DNA from: Methanosarcina mazei S-6
GTDB lineage: Archaea; Halobacteriota; Methanosarcinia; Methanosarcinales; Methanosarcinaceae
Assembly (NCBI RefSeq): GCF_000970205.1
Contig: NZ_CP009512.1
Span: forward strand, 2,976,001-3,040,000
Direction: 5' to 3'
Length of the DNA: 64,000 nucleotides
Below the pieces are notes generated by a model. That model made no database searches, had not been told where the DNA came from, and saw only the letters and a list, made by a program, of their open reading frames with translations. This document shows, in pieces, positions 35,760 through 45,886 of this stretch; position 1 is the first letter of the stretch; every line of letters begins with the position of its first letter. The position numbers were made by a program, and so were the translations under genes.

Positions 35760-36995
35760 ATGACAGAAAAAGAACTCATAGAATCCGGAAACATGAAAAT
35801 GGAATGGGCAAGAAACCACATGCCCGTTCTTGCAATCATCAGAGAAAAGTTTGAGAAAGAAAAACCCCTCAAAGGGCTCAAAGTAGGAATGGCACTGCAC
35901 GTGGAAGCGAAAACCGCAGTCCTTGTCGAGACTCTCGCTGCTGGAGGTGCACAGGTAGCAATTTCAGGTTGCAACCCCCTGAGCACACAGGATGATGTGG
36001 CAGCTGCTTTAGATACTCGAGAAAACATAAACTGTTTTGCTAAGTACGGGTGCTGCACGGGCGAATATTACGAAGCAATTGACAGAGTCCTTGATATTGA
36101 GCCTGACATCACAATCGACGATGGTGCAGACCTGATTTTTAAGCTTCACAAAGAAAGGCAGGAAATGCTTCCGAAAATCCTCGGAGGCTGCGAAGAGACC
36201 ACCACAGGGGTACACAGGCTTCATGCCATGGAAAAAGACGGCGCACTCAAGATGCCGGTAATAGCAGTAAACGATGCCATGACCAAGTACCTTTTTGACA
36301 ACCGCTACGGGACAGGCCAGTCAGCATGGGACGGTATAAACCGTACTACAAACCTGCTTGTTGCAGGCAAGAATGTTGTTGTTGCAGGCTACGGCTGGTG
36401 CGGGCGCGGGGTTGCAATGCGGGCTACAGGCCTTGGAGCAAGCGTAATCGTCACTGAAATAGATCCCATAAGAGCCCTTGAGGCAAGAATGGACGGGCAC
36501 AGGGTTATGAAAATGTCAGAGGCTGCAAAAATCGGGGACCTCTTTGTCACTGCAACAGGAAACCGCGATATCCTCACAGCAGACCACTTTAAGGTAATGA
36601 AAGACGGGGCAATTTTAGCAAACTCAGGCCACTTCAATGTGGAAATTGACATGGAAGCCCTTGATTCTCTTGCAAAATCCACACGGACTGTCAGGCATAA
36701 TATCAAAGAATATGACATTGGCAACAGGCGCATTAATGTGATCGCAGAAGGAAGACTCGTAAACCTGGCTGCGGGCGACGGGCACCCTGCCGAGGTTATG
36801 GATATGAGTTTTGCAAACCAGGCCCTCTGTGTCCGTTATATTGCAGAAAATAAGCTTTCGAGCGGAGTCCACGGGGTCCCGAGAGAACTTGATACCTATG
36901 TTGCAAAACTGAAGCTTGAGTCTATGGGCATAGCCACCGATGAGCTTACTTCCAAGCAGGAATGCTACATGAGCGGCTGGGAATGTGGAACGTAA
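35760..36995 (+). CDS. ahcY: Adenosyl/inosyl-homocysteine hydrolase
   Basis: NAD-dependent hydrolase that splits S-adenosylhomocysteine, or its deaminated form S-inosylhomocysteine, into homocysteine and the nucleoside. The protein has 411 residues. Clear family motifs: [11 protein letters not shown] near residue 43, [35 protein letters not shown], the NAD loop [15 protein letters not shown] near residue 205, and [13 protein letters not shown]. It lacks the C-terminal Lys/Tyr tail of long bacterial and eukaryotic enzymes, as other short archaeal forms do. The deaminase gene just upstream favours an inosylhomocysteine hydrolase role (inference). The ATG at 35760 gives a normal-length product. 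Confidence 0.93.
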   Translation: MTEKELIESGNMKMEWARNHMPVLAIIREKFEKEKPLKGLKVGMALHVEAKTAVLVETLAAGGAQVAISGCNPLSTQDDVAAALDTRENINCFAKYGCCTGEYYEAIDRVLDIEPDITIDDGADLIFKLHKERQEMLPKILGGCEETTTGVHRLHAMEKDGALKMPVIAVNDAMTKYLFDNRYGTGQSAWDGINRTTNLLVAGKNVVVAGYGWCGRGVAMRATGLGASVIVTEIDPIRALEARMDGHRVMKMSEAAKIGDLFVTATGNRDILTADHFKVMKDGAILANSGHFNVEIDMEALDSLAKSTRTVRHNIKEYDIGNRRINVIAEGRLVNLAAGDGHPAEVMDMSFANQALCVRYIAENKLSSGVHGVPRELDTYVAKLKLESMGIATDELTSKQECYMSGWECGT

Positions 36996-37050
36996 TTTGA
37001 AATAAGCTACAGAAGATAATTTCAGTAATTTTAAAATGTTGATTCACAGG

Positions 37051-37103
37051 TGCAATGAATGCAGGCAGTTCTCCATCTTCAGAAATGCAGTACATTCATT
37101 GCA
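37051..37103. other. 11-bp inverted repeat after ahcY
   Basis: TGCAATGAATG (37051-37061) and CATTCATTGCA (37093-37103) are perfect inverted arms separated by 31 nt, about 55 bp after the ahcY stop. It could be a 3'-UTR hairpin or a protein site. Confidence 0.55.
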
Positions 37104-37163
37104 TTTGATTCTATGCCCATTAGATAAAAATATTGAGAGTTTTTATTATTTATACGGAAAAGG

Positions 37164-37180
37164 ACTCGGGTTTCCCGAGT
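37164..37180. terminator. Perfect 7-bp hairpin ACTCGGG-TTT-CCCGAGT
   Basis: A strong GC-rich stem with a 3-nt loop in otherwise AT-rich DNA. It immediately precedes, and overlaps by four bases, the first unit of the 22-bp repeat array. A transcription or processing stop is plausible. Confidence 0.45.
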
Positions 37181-37329
37181 TTAGAGTATATATTTCCTGA
37201 GTTTAAAGGGTATATTTACTGAGTTTAGAGGATATATTTACTGATTTAAAGGATATATTTACTGAGTTTAGAGGATATATTTACTGAGTTTAGAGGATAT
37301 ATTTACTGAAGTTAGACGGACATATTATC
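37177..37329. repeat. 22-bp tandem repeat, about 7 copies
   Basis: Consensus GAGTTTAGAGGATATATTTACT. Units 1, 2 and 7 are diverged, unit 4 is one base short, and units 3, 5 and 6 are identical. The units resemble TATA-box-like sequence (GGATATATTT). The gap continues to 37748 without a gene. Confidence 0.93.
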
Positions 37330-37748
37330 AAAACTGTACTCATTCGGGGTCTGTTGCGTTTAATTTTAGAACCTTGATTTCTTCAAAACATCCATGAACT
37401 ATTTTAGGATTAAAATACGGGCTTCTTTTAAGGGAATAACTGGACTTTACGTAAAAGTCACTGCATAAAGTCACTGCATAATAAGATAGCTGACCAGGGT
37501 GCTACCAGATATTTATTTTTTTAAACTAATAAAATATATATAACCATACTGAGTTTTTTTATATCTTGAAAATATCTTATAAATAGAACTATGTTGCCTT
37601 AAAAATCAACCCTCGGGATGAAGAAACTTAAGGCGGGGAACAGGTTCGTTATAACTTTTTTAAATGGGGAAGGAAAAACACGAAAAACTGAAAGCCTGCT
37701 AGAAAACAGGATGAAATTAATTCTGACAACCGGAGAAAGGGGTAGGTA

Positions 37749-40700
37749 ATGGATGAAAAACTAAGGACTTCTGGAGTTCAGGTTATCGGAGATATTGCCT
37801 GGGGCACACATTTCTGCCAGTTCTACCGGACGCAGGAAGAACTGGTGAATGTAGTATGTCCTTATTTGAAAGCCGGACTGGAAGGTAACGAACTTTGCAT
37901 ATGGGCTTTGCCGCGAGATTTTGAGACGAAAAAAGAAGCAGAAGGACCTCTGAGAAGAACTATTCCCAAACTTGATATTTATCTGGAAAAAGGACAGATG
38001 GAAATAATTTCTTACAAAGACCGGTATGCAGAAAAAGAGATTCCTGACTCAAAAAAAGCCCTGGGAAACTTGATTAAAAAAGCAGATTATGCTTTGCTTA
38101 ATGGCTATAGTGGTCTGAGACTGGTTCAGGACACTTCATGGCTGAAAAATGACTGGAAGAACCTCACCGGTTATGAAGAAGAACTGGACATTGCCATTGA
38201 AAACCGACGCATAACAGCTCTTTGTACTTATTCCTCCGGCAAATTTGACACCGATGAAACTATATACGCGGCTTTGAGCCATCGATTTGTTCTGGTTAAA
38301 AAGGAAGGGAACTGGGAAAAAGTTGAAAACCCCAGGCTTAAAAAGGCGGAAGAGAGAGTTATCCAGCCCTCAGGGGAAGTAGAAACCAAAACAGAGGAAG
38401 AAAACGAGAACCTGAAGAAATTACTTGAAGAAAGGACAGTAGAGCTTACAGAAGCTTACAAGTCACTGAAAGTAAATGAAAAGCAATTTCTTCAAATCCG
38501 GAAAATGACTCATATCGGAAACTGGAAATGGGATATTTTGACCGGGGAATTACACTGGTCTGATGAAGTTTACAGGATTTTCGGACGTGACCCTGAGAGG
38601 TTCAAAGCAACCTGTGATGCCTTTTTAGGCTCCGTGCACCCTGATGACCGGGAATATTTGATTAATTCCATTAAGAAGGATTTTGATGAGCAGTTCCGGA
38701 ATATTGATTATCGGATAGTCCTGCCTGACGGAGAAGAACGCACAGTCCGTACACGGGTAGAAATCACTTTTGATGAGGAAAACCAGCCTGTACGAGCCGA
38801 AGGAATAGTTCAGGATATTACGGAACTTAAAAGAATAGAAAAAGCTCTGCAAGAACGGGAAGAGCAGTACAGGGCTTTCTTCGAGAACAGCATGGATGCC
38901 GTTCTTTTCGCATCACCAGACGGGACTATCCATGCAGCCAATAAAGCCGCCTGTAAGACATTCGGAATGACCGAGAAAGAGATAATCAGGGCTGGCAGAA
39001 ATGGAATAGTGGATCAATCTGATCCAAGGCTCAAACCTTCCCTTGAAGAGAGAAACAGCACAGGCAGGTTTAAAGGTGAAATCAATCACAAACGGAAAGA
39101 TGGCACGATTTTTCCGGGGGAAGTGTCTACTGCGCTCTTCAAAGACAAAAACGGTCTTATGAAAATAGTTATAATTATCAGGGACATTACCGAACGCAAG
39201 AAGGCAGAAGAGGTTCTTCGGAAGAGTGAAGAACATTACCGAATGCTCTTTACAAATATGACAGAAGCTTTCTTCCTTGGAGAAATTATCCTTGACAGGG
39301 ATGGTAAGCCCTATGATTATCGCTTCCTTGAGGTAAATCCAGCCTTTGAATTCCATGCAGGAGTAAAGGGAGAAAAGGTTCTGGGCAGGTCTCATCTGGA
39401 AGTATTCCAAAAAGCGGACCCGACAGTTATCGAAAAATACGGACAGGTGGCTTCTTCAGGCAAACCAGCTCATTTTGAATTTTTTACACATTTAACTAAC
39501 AGGTTTCTCGATATTTATGCTTTCAGCCCTGAGAAAGGAAAGTTCGCAGCGATCTTCAGGGATATTACAGGGAGGAAGAAGATAGAAGAGAAAACTCGCC
39601 AGCGGGCAGAAGAGATGGAGACATTGATGGAAGTCACGCCTGTTGCCATCTGGATTGGCCATGACCCGCAATGCCATAACATAACAGGCAACAGGATGGC
39701 AAATGAGTTATATGAATCTGAAGTCGGAGAAAATGTCTCTGTGAATTCCAATCCTGTGCGGCGTTTCTTCAAGAATGGTCACGAATTGACTGTGGACGAG
39801 TTACCAATGCAGAAAGCCGCCCTTAAAGATATCAATGTGCGTGACGAAGAGATAGATGTACTGCTGCCGAGCGGAGAATTGAGGACTCTTCTGGGATCAG
39901 CCAGCCCGTTACATGATGCAGACGGCAATGTGCGCGGAAGTATTTCCGCATCTATAGATATTACTCAGAGGAAAAAAACAGAAACTGAACTGAAAGAAAC
40001 CCTTGACAATTTAGAAAACCTGGTTAAAGGACGCACAGAAGAACTCGAGAAAGCTTACAGTTCCCTGAAGGAGAGCGAAAAAAGACTTGCCGAAGCTCAG
40101 AAGATGGCTCATATTGGGAACTGGGACTGGGATCTTGTAACTAACAAAATTTACGCATCTGATGAGATGTGTCGAATTTTTGGACTTGGCCCCCAGGAAT
40201 TCGATGCAAATTACGAGGCATTTTTAAATTACGTGCATCCGGCCGATCGAGACCATATTAATGCAGTCTATAGGGCTGTATTAAACGGAAAAGAACTTGT
40301 TGGTATGGATTATAGAATAATCTCAGCTAATGGGCAGGAGCGCGTGGTCCACGGTCAGGGTGAAGTTACTTTTGACAGGGAAAATATTCCGGTCAGAATT
40401 AGAGGGACAGTCCAGGATATCACAGAACGTAAAAGAACAGAAAAAGCACTTGAGTTAAGCGAAGAAAGATATCGCATAATAGCCGAACAGACAGGGCAGC
40501 TTGTCTACGACTACAATGTTGAGGAAGACACCGCTGACTGGGCAGGAAATATAGAAGAAATTACAGGATATAATCCAGATAAGTTCAGAAACATGAACCT
40601 GCAGTCCTTAATATCCCTTATTCATCCCGAAGACGAGAAAAAATTTCTGGAAAAATATGAAAGATTTCGGACTTATGGAGGCACTTACAGGTCAGAGTAC

Positions 40701-41528
40701 CGCTTTAAAAAAGAAAATGGGGAGTATATTTACGTTGAAGATCAGGGAGTTGGCTTGAAAGATGAAAAAGGTGAGATAAAAAGAATTCTTGGTACAATTA
40801 AGGACATTACTGAAAGAAAAAAGGCAGAAAAATCCCTTGCAAATATCGAGGCCGCACGCAAAAGGGAAATCCATCACCGCATTAAAAATAATCTTCAGGT
40901 CATCTCGTCTTTGCTTGATCTTCAGGCTGAAAAATTCAAAAACAAAAAAAATACTGGAGATGTTGACGTTCTCACAGCCTTAAAGGAAAGTCAGGATAGA
41001 GTAATGTCTATTGCTTTGATCCATGAAAAATTGCATGAGAGTAAAGGAACCGATAAACTGGATTTTTCTCCTTACCTTATGAAACTTGTTGAGAGCCTTT
41101 TCCAGACTTACAATCTTGGAAATAAAGATCTCAGCCTGGACATGGATCTTGAAGAGAATATTTTCTTTAATATTGATGTCGCAGTTCCTCTCGGGCTAAT
41201 AGTCAACGAAATTGTTTCGAACTCTCTAAAATATGCATTCAGGGATAGAGATAGAGGAACGATCAGGATTAAACTCTGCAGGGAAGAGAATGAGAAACCA
41301 GAACACCAAAAACATGAAAACAGCAAAGGAGACCGTAAAAGCAGTATCAATAATTTTATTTTAGCAATCTCGGACAATGGTGCAGGCCTGCCTGAGAAGT
41401 TAAACGTGGAAAATGCAAGTACACTTGGGCTTCAAATCATAAATATCCTGGTAGAGCAGCTGGATGGAAAAATAGAGTTAAGCAGGAGTTCTGGAACTGA
41501 ATTTACTATAAGGTTCCCGATAGCATAA
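37749..41528 (+). CDS. MEDS/multi-PAS sensor histidine kinase 1
   Basis: Cytosolic sensor kinase of 1259 residues with no membrane span. Order: MEDS domain (about 8-190, with GDIAWGTHFCQFYRTQEEL), short coiled coil, and about six PAS domains between 240 and 1030. The PAS domains are recognisable by repeated closing motifs of the type DITERKKAE. A coiled coil sits near 750-775, then HisKA_2 with HHRIKNNLQVISSLLDLQ near residue 1041 as phospho-acceptor, and a HATPase with ISDNGAGLPE near 1205. One PAS (about 625-740, IWIGHDPQCHNITGN) is nearly identical in kinase 2. MEDS is a putative one-carbon ligand sensor of methanogens and methylotrophs. No response regulator is adjacent, so the output partner is unknown. 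Confidence 0.92.
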   Translation: MDEKLRTSGVQVIGDIAWGTHFCQFYRTQEELVNVVCPYLKAGLEGNELCIWALPRDFETKKEAEGPLRRTIPKLDIYLEKGQMEIISYKDRYAEKEIPDSKKALGNLIKKADYALLNGYSGLRLVQDTSWLKNDWKNLTGYEEELDIAIENRRITALCTYSSGKFDTDETIYAALSHRFVLVKKEGNWEKVENPRLKKAEERVIQPSGEVETKTEEENENLKKLLEERTVELTEAYKSLKVNEKQFLQIRKMTHIGNWKWDILTGELHWSDEVYRIFGRDPERFKATCDAFLGSVHPDDREYLINSIKKDFDEQFRNIDYRIVLPDGEERTVRTRVEITFDEENQPVRAEGIVQDITELKRIEKALQEREEQYRAFFENSMDAVLFASPDGTIHAANKAACKTFGMTEKEIIRAGRNGIVDQSDPRLKPSLEERNSTGRFKGEINHKRKDGTIFPGEVSTALFKDKNGLMKIVIIIRDITERKKAEEVLRKSEEHYRMLFTNMTEAFFLGEIILDRDGKPYDYRFLEVNPAFEFHAGVKGEKVLGRSHLEVFQKADPTVIEKYGQVASSGKPAHFEFFTHLTNRFLDIYAFSPEKGKFAAIFRDITGRKKIEEKTRQRAEEMETLMEVTPVAIWIGHDPQCHNITGNRMANELYESEVGENVSVNSNPVRRFFKNGHELTVDELPMQKAALKDINVRDEEIDVLLPSGELRTLLGSASPLHDADGNVRGSISASIDITQRKKTETELKETLDNLENLVKGRTEELEKAYSSLKESEKRLAEAQKMAHIGNWDWDLVTNKIYASDEMCRIFGLGPQEFDANYEAFLNYVHPADRDHINAVYRAVLNGKELVGMDYRIISANGQERVVHGQGEVTFDRENIPVRIRGTVQDITERKRTEKALELSEERYRIIAEQTGQLVYDYNVEEDTADWAGNIEEITGYNPDKFRNMNLQSLISLIHPEDEKKFLEKYERFRTYGGTYRSEYRFKKENGEYIYVEDQGVGLKDEKGEIKRILGTIKDITERKKAEKSLANIEAARKREIHHRIKNNLQVISSLLDLQAEKFKNKKNTGDVDVLTALKESQDRVMSIALIHEKLHESKGTDKLDFSPYLMKLVESLFQTYNLGNKDLSLDMDLEENIFFNIDVAVPLGLIVNEIVSNSLKYAFRDRDRGTIRIKLCREENEKPEHQKHENSKGDRKSSINNFILAISDNGAGLPEKLNVENASTLGLQIINILVEQLDGKIELSRSSGTEFTIRFPIA

Positions 41529-41689
41529 AGAGAATATTGAGGATAAGAAAAACGGACTTATTTTCAAAAATGTGATATGAAAAGCTGGAAACTCAGGGCC
41601 TGGTTTTGAGAAAAAGCAAAAGAGGCGGCTTCAAATAATTTTAACTTCTGAACAAATAATGCGGTAAGAGGCATGAAGAGGTAAATAGG

Positions 41690-41875
41690 ACTCTATTTCC
41701 ATTCATAGAAAAGTGAGAATATTTACCCGCTTTAATTACAAAACAAGATAAAAAAATAATTAGTTACTAATACCCGAATAGCATTTTTTATAAACTGGAG
41801 TTTTCATTAAGAAAAACATAAACCTGTGATTCATATTGGGAGAGCATTTACAATTCTGTTTTCTTTCACAAATAT
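41690..41875. promoter_or_regulatory. Upstream block shared by kinases 2 and 3 (first copy)
   Basis: About 190 bp that align with 45610-45795 upstream of kinase 3. Shared strings include AAAAAAATAATTA, TTACTAATACC, and the pattern AAAAGTGAGRATATTTA followed by GCTTTAATTACAA. The block ends about 190 bp before the kinase 2 start. Conservation in non-coding DNA suggests duplicated promoter or regulatory sequence. Confidence 0.6.
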
Positions 41876-42063
41876 CCAGATCAAGCATGAAGGTCAAATT
41901 ACCTTATTTTGAGGAAATCTAAAACTTCTAAATCTAAGACTTCTTTTACTGAAAGGGGATTTACATAAAATCATAAAACCGGGTAAAATCTGAGAACTGG
42001 CCAGACTCTTATAAAAAGAGTGTTGCAAAGGTGGTGCAGGGATGAGCCAGGAGAAGGTATGGG

Positions 42064-45000
42064 ATGAAAGGACAATTGAGAAAATCTGGAATTGATGCAA
42101 TTGGGGATATCCCATGGGGGACTCACTTCTGCCAGTTTTACCAGACAAAAGAAGATTTGATAGAGATAATTGTTCCTTATTTGAAAGCAGGTCTGGAAAA
42201 CAACGAGCTTTGCCTGTGGATTACTTCAGACACTCCGGGTGTGGAAGATGCGAAGGAAGCCCTGAAAAAGAGTGTTCCTCATATTGATACATATCTGAAC
42301 AGGGAACAGGTTGAGATCATTCCGGAAACTCTTTTTTATCTGGAAAAGGGTGCTTTCGACCAGAAGAAAGCACTGAATATGGGGACTGAAAAGTTTCTCC
42401 GCGCCGCAGAAGAAGGATACTGTGGCTTGAGAACTATTGGAAACCTTTCCTGGCTGAAAAAATCAGATTGGGATAATTTCGCTGATTACGAAGAAAAAGT
42501 AGATAGTGCTATTGGTAACTGCAGGATAATATCGATGTGTGCTTATTCTCTTGATAAATGCAATGCAACCGATATTATCGATGTTGTTGCCAACCACCAA
42601 TTTACCCTGATTAAAAGGGAAGGAAACTGGGAGCGGATAGAAAGTCCCAGACGCAGGAAAGCAGAAGAAACAGCTGTTCAGGCCACAAAGAACTGGGAGT
42701 ATACATTTGATGCTGTCCCTGACCTTATAGCCATACTTGACACGGAATACAGGATTGTCCGTGCTAACAGGGCAATGGCTGCAAGACTGGGCATAACACC
42801 GGAAGAGTGTGTGGGTTTAACCTGTTACCGTGTTATCCACGGGACGGACGAGCCTCCTTCTTTTTGTCCTTACAGGCAACTGCTTAAGGACGGAATTGAG
42901 CACACAGAAGAAGTCCGTGAAGATTCCCTGGGTGGCGATTTTATATTGAGCGTCCTGCCTCTTCACGATTCAAAAGGAAAAATTATAGGGTGCACTCATT
43001 TTGCCCGTGACATAAACGAAAGAAAGAGATTGGAAGAGCAAACCCGTCAGCGGGCAGAAGAGATGGAAACAGTAATGGAAATCGCGCCTGTTGCAATCTG
43101 GATAGGCCACGACCCGCAGTGCCATAACATAACAGGCAACAGGATGGCAAATGAGTATTTTGAGTCCCGATCAGGAGAGAACGTCTCACCGAAAGTAACA
43201 TCATTAAGGCGTATTTTCTGTAAGGGCAGCGAACTGGCTGTAGACGAATTGCCCATGCAAAAAGCTGCCTTAAAAGGTATCGAAGTGCGCAACGAAGAGA
43301 TAGACGTGTTATTGCCCAGCAGGGAATGGAGAGTATTACTTGGATCAGCAAGTCCTCTGCACGATGCCAGAGGTAATGTGCGCGGCAGTGTAAGCGCTTT
43401 CATTGACATAACCGAGCGCAAGAAGGCAGAAGAGGCGCTTCGCAGGAGCGAAGAAAAGTACCGCAACCTCATAGAGACAGCAAATGAAGGGATATGGATA
43501 CTTGAATGGGTACCTGATACTGGAGCCAGGACCATTTATGTTAATAAAAAAATGGCAGAGATGTTAGGTTGCAGCCGGGAAGAAATGATTGGAAAATCTG
43601 TGAGGGATTTTACCGACGAAGAGGGTAAAGCTATTTTCGAGCTAAATATGAAAAGGAGGGAGCAGGGAATCAATGAGAGCCACGAATTCAAACTGCTGCG
43701 TAAAGACGGCTCACCTTTATGGGCCCTTGTAAATTCCAAATCCCTTTTTGATGAAACTGGCAAATTCACGGGTTCCATAAGCATGCTCACCGACATTACC
43801 GGGCGGAGAGAAGCGGAAACTAAACTCAAAGAAACACTGGAGAACCTGGAAAAGCTGGTTGAAGATCGTACATTAGAGCTGGAAAAGGCTTATAAATCGT
43901 TAAAAGAAAGCGAAACACGGCTTTCCGAAGCTCAAAGAATAGCTCATATAGGAAACTGGGACTGGGACCTTCTAACCTGTGAAATTTACTGGTCCGAGGA
44001 AATGAGCCGTATTTTCGGGCGTGACCCTCAGAAATCAGGCGCAAGTTATAGCGAATTTTTGGATTACATACATCCTGATGACCGGGACTATGTGAAAAAT
44101 GCCATGAAAAGAGCGATAAAAGGAGAGCTTCTTGCAATAGACTACAGCATCCTTCTGGAAGATGGGGAAGAGAGCACAGTACATATGCGGGCACAGGCTG
44201 TTTTTAATGAGAAAAATATCCCCATTAAAATAAAAGGAACGGTTCAGGACATTACTGAGCGCAAAAAAGCTGAAAAAGCTCTTGAGTTAAGTGAGGAGAG
44301 GTACCGGATAATAACAGAGCAGACAGGGCAGTTAGTATACGATTATAACATTGAGAAAGATATTGCTGATGTAGCGGGAAATATTGAAGAGCTTACAGGA
44401 TTCACTTCTGAAGAACTGGGAAATATTAACCTGAAATTGTGGACCTCCCGCATCCACCCAGAAGACCTGAACAGGTTCCTGGAAAATCATAAAAAATATT
44501 TAGAACCGGATAGAAAATCTTACAGAATAGAATACCGTTTCAGAAAAAAGAACGGAGAATACATTTACCTCGAAGAGAACTGGGTCTCTCCAGAAGGTGA
44601 TAGGAAAAGCAGTGTGAAAAGAGTACTTGGGGTAATTAAAAATATTACGGAAAGAAAACAGGCAGAGAAAATCCTTGCAAACATAGAAACCGCACGCAAA
44701 AAAGAGATCCATCACAGGATAAAGAATAACCTTCAGGTGATTTCTTCCCTTCTTGACCTCCAGGCTGAAAAGTTCAGAGCCAGAGAACATTTTAAGGATC
44801 TGGAAGTCCTTAACGCTTTTCGGGAAAGCCAGGACAGAGTGATATCCATTGCCCTGATTCACGAAGAGCTTCACGAAGGCAAGGGAAAAGACACATTGAA
44901 TTTTTCCCCGTACCTCCACAGACTTGTTGAGAACCTTTTCCAGACCTATACCCTTGGAAATGCGGATATCAGTTTAAACATGGATCTGGAAGAAAATATT

Positions 45001-45369
45001 TTCTTTGATATGGATACCGCAGTCCCGCTGGGACTTATTGTGAACGAACTTGTTTCAAACTCCCTCAAATATGCATTCCAGGGACGGGATAAAGGGATAA
45101 TCCGGATCAGGCTGAACAGGGAAGAAAATGGAAAAACTGTAAGCAGCAAGCATGAAAACAGGAAAGAAGGATACAGGAGTACAAATTTTATTTTAACGGT
45201 TTCGGACAATGGAGTTGGCATTTCCGAAGGCTTCAGTATGGAAGACTCTGATACGCTTGGAACGCAGCTCGTAACAGCTCTTGTGGACCAGCTTGACGGC
45301 AAAATCGATTTGAAGAAGGATTCCGGAACCGAATTCATCATAAGATTCTCAATACCAGAGAAAAAATGA
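42064..45369 (+). CDS. MEDS/multi-PAS sensor histidine kinase 2
   Basis: Paralogue of the flanking kinases, 1101 residues, soluble. Order: MEDS (about 1-190, GDIPWGTHFCQFYQTKEDL); PAS (about 215-325) with a Cys-containing LTCYRVIHGTDEPPSFCPY loop; PAS (about 345-460) shared with kinase 1; three further PAS domains; HisKA_2 near residue 882; HATPase with SDNGVGISEG near 1055. The first PAS is shared with kinase 3 and the second with kinase 1, so it is a mosaic of its neighbours. The two cysteines in the first PAS could bind a metal or haem or act as a redox switch (speculative). The ATG at 42064 is preceded by GGAGAAGGTATGGG; the same context precedes kinase 3. Confidence 0.92.
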   Translation: MKGQLRKSGIDAIGDIPWGTHFCQFYQTKEDLIEIIVPYLKAGLENNELCLWITSDTPGVEDAKEALKKSVPHIDTYLNREQVEIIPETLFYLEKGAFDQKKALNMGTEKFLRAAEEGYCGLRTIGNLSWLKKSDWDNFADYEEKVDSAIGNCRIISMCAYSLDKCNATDIIDVVANHQFTLIKREGNWERIESPRRRKAEETAVQATKNWEYTFDAVPDLIAILDTEYRIVRANRAMAARLGITPEECVGLTCYRVIHGTDEPPSFCPYRQLLKDGIEHTEEVREDSLGGDFILSVLPLHDSKGKIIGCTHFARDINERKRLEEQTRQRAEEMETVMEIAPVAIWIGHDPQCHNITGNRMANEYFESRSGENVSPKVTSLRRIFCKGSELAVDELPMQKAALKGIEVRNEEIDVLLPSREWRVLLGSASPLHDARGNVRGSVSAFIDITERKKAEEALRRSEEKYRNLIETANEGIWILEWVPDTGARTIYVNKKMAEMLGCSREEMIGKSVRDFTDEEGKAIFELNMKRREQGINESHEFKLLRKDGSPLWALVNSKSLFDETGKFTGSISMLTDITGRREAETKLKETLENLEKLVEDRTLELEKAYKSLKESETRLSEAQRIAHIGNWDWDLLTCEIYWSEEMSRIFGRDPQKSGASYSEFLDYIHPDDRDYVKNAMKRAIKGELLAIDYSILLEDGEESTVHMRAQAVFNEKNIPIKIKGTVQDITERKKAEKALELSEERYRIITEQTGQLVYDYNIEKDIADVAGNIEELTGFTSEELGNINLKLWTSRIHPEDLNRFLENHKKYLEPDRKSYRIEYRFRKKNGEYIYLEENWVSPEGDRKSSVKRVLGVIKNITERKQAEKILANIETARKKEIHHRIKNNLQVISSLLDLQAEKFRAREHFKDLEVLNAFRESQDRVISIALIHEELHEGKGKDTLNFSPYLHRLVENLFQTYTLGNADISLNMDLEENIFFDMDTAVPLGLIVNELVSNSLKYAFQGRDKGIIRIRLNREENGKTVSSKHENRKEGYRSTNFILTVSDNGVGISEGFSMEDSDTLGTQLVTALVDQLDGKIDLKKDSGTEFIIRFSIPEKK

Positions 45370-45609
45370 GAAGTCCTCTGAGCTAGGAGATCCTTTCAGA
45401 ATGATAATTTTATATATATCTCCATGTGCTGAACCGGTGAAGGAAAAAGAACTTCAGAATTACACCTTAACAGGAATGCTGTATAGGATGATGAAGTATG
45501 AGATGAAGTATGAGATGATGAAGTTCGGGACAGGACATGGAGAGGAAACGAAAGAGTTTGTCCCCAGATATTTTAAACTCTTGAATTTATTGCTGTAGGA
45601 AAAATGATT

Positions 45610-45795
45610 CCATTTTCACTATGGAAAAGTGAGGATATTTAACTGCTTTAATTACAAGACAAAATAAAAAAATAATTAATTACTAATACCTATAATAACA
45701 TTTTTACAATCTGGGAATTTGTATTAGAAGGCACTTAAAACGAAAATTCATTATGGGATGACATTTTCATTCTTATTTCTTTCACGAAATATTAA
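45610..45795. promoter_or_regulatory. Upstream block shared by kinases 2 and 3 (second copy)
   Basis: Counterpart of 41690-41875. It includes GAAAAGTGAGGATATTTAACTG, AAAAAAATAATTAATTACTA and the ATTTCTTTCACGAAAT region. The rest of the gap between the two kinases contains no convincing gene; the 65-codon frame at 45401-45598 is built on short repeats. Confidence 0.6.
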
Positions 45796-45886
45796 AATCA
45801 CAGATAGCACTACATTATTTTTGGAGATATAACTCTTGGAGATATAACTCTTGTAATGATGGAACAGGCCCGGAGAAGGGGATGGG

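Noticed and set aside
37177-37329. Possible CRISPR array
   Set aside because: Units abut directly with no unique spacers, and no cas genes are present; the same holds for the other tandem arrays.
45401-45598. 65-codon open frame between kinases 2 and 3
   Set aside because: Contains GATGAAGTATGA-type internal repetition and no domain; lies in a degenerate intergenic region.
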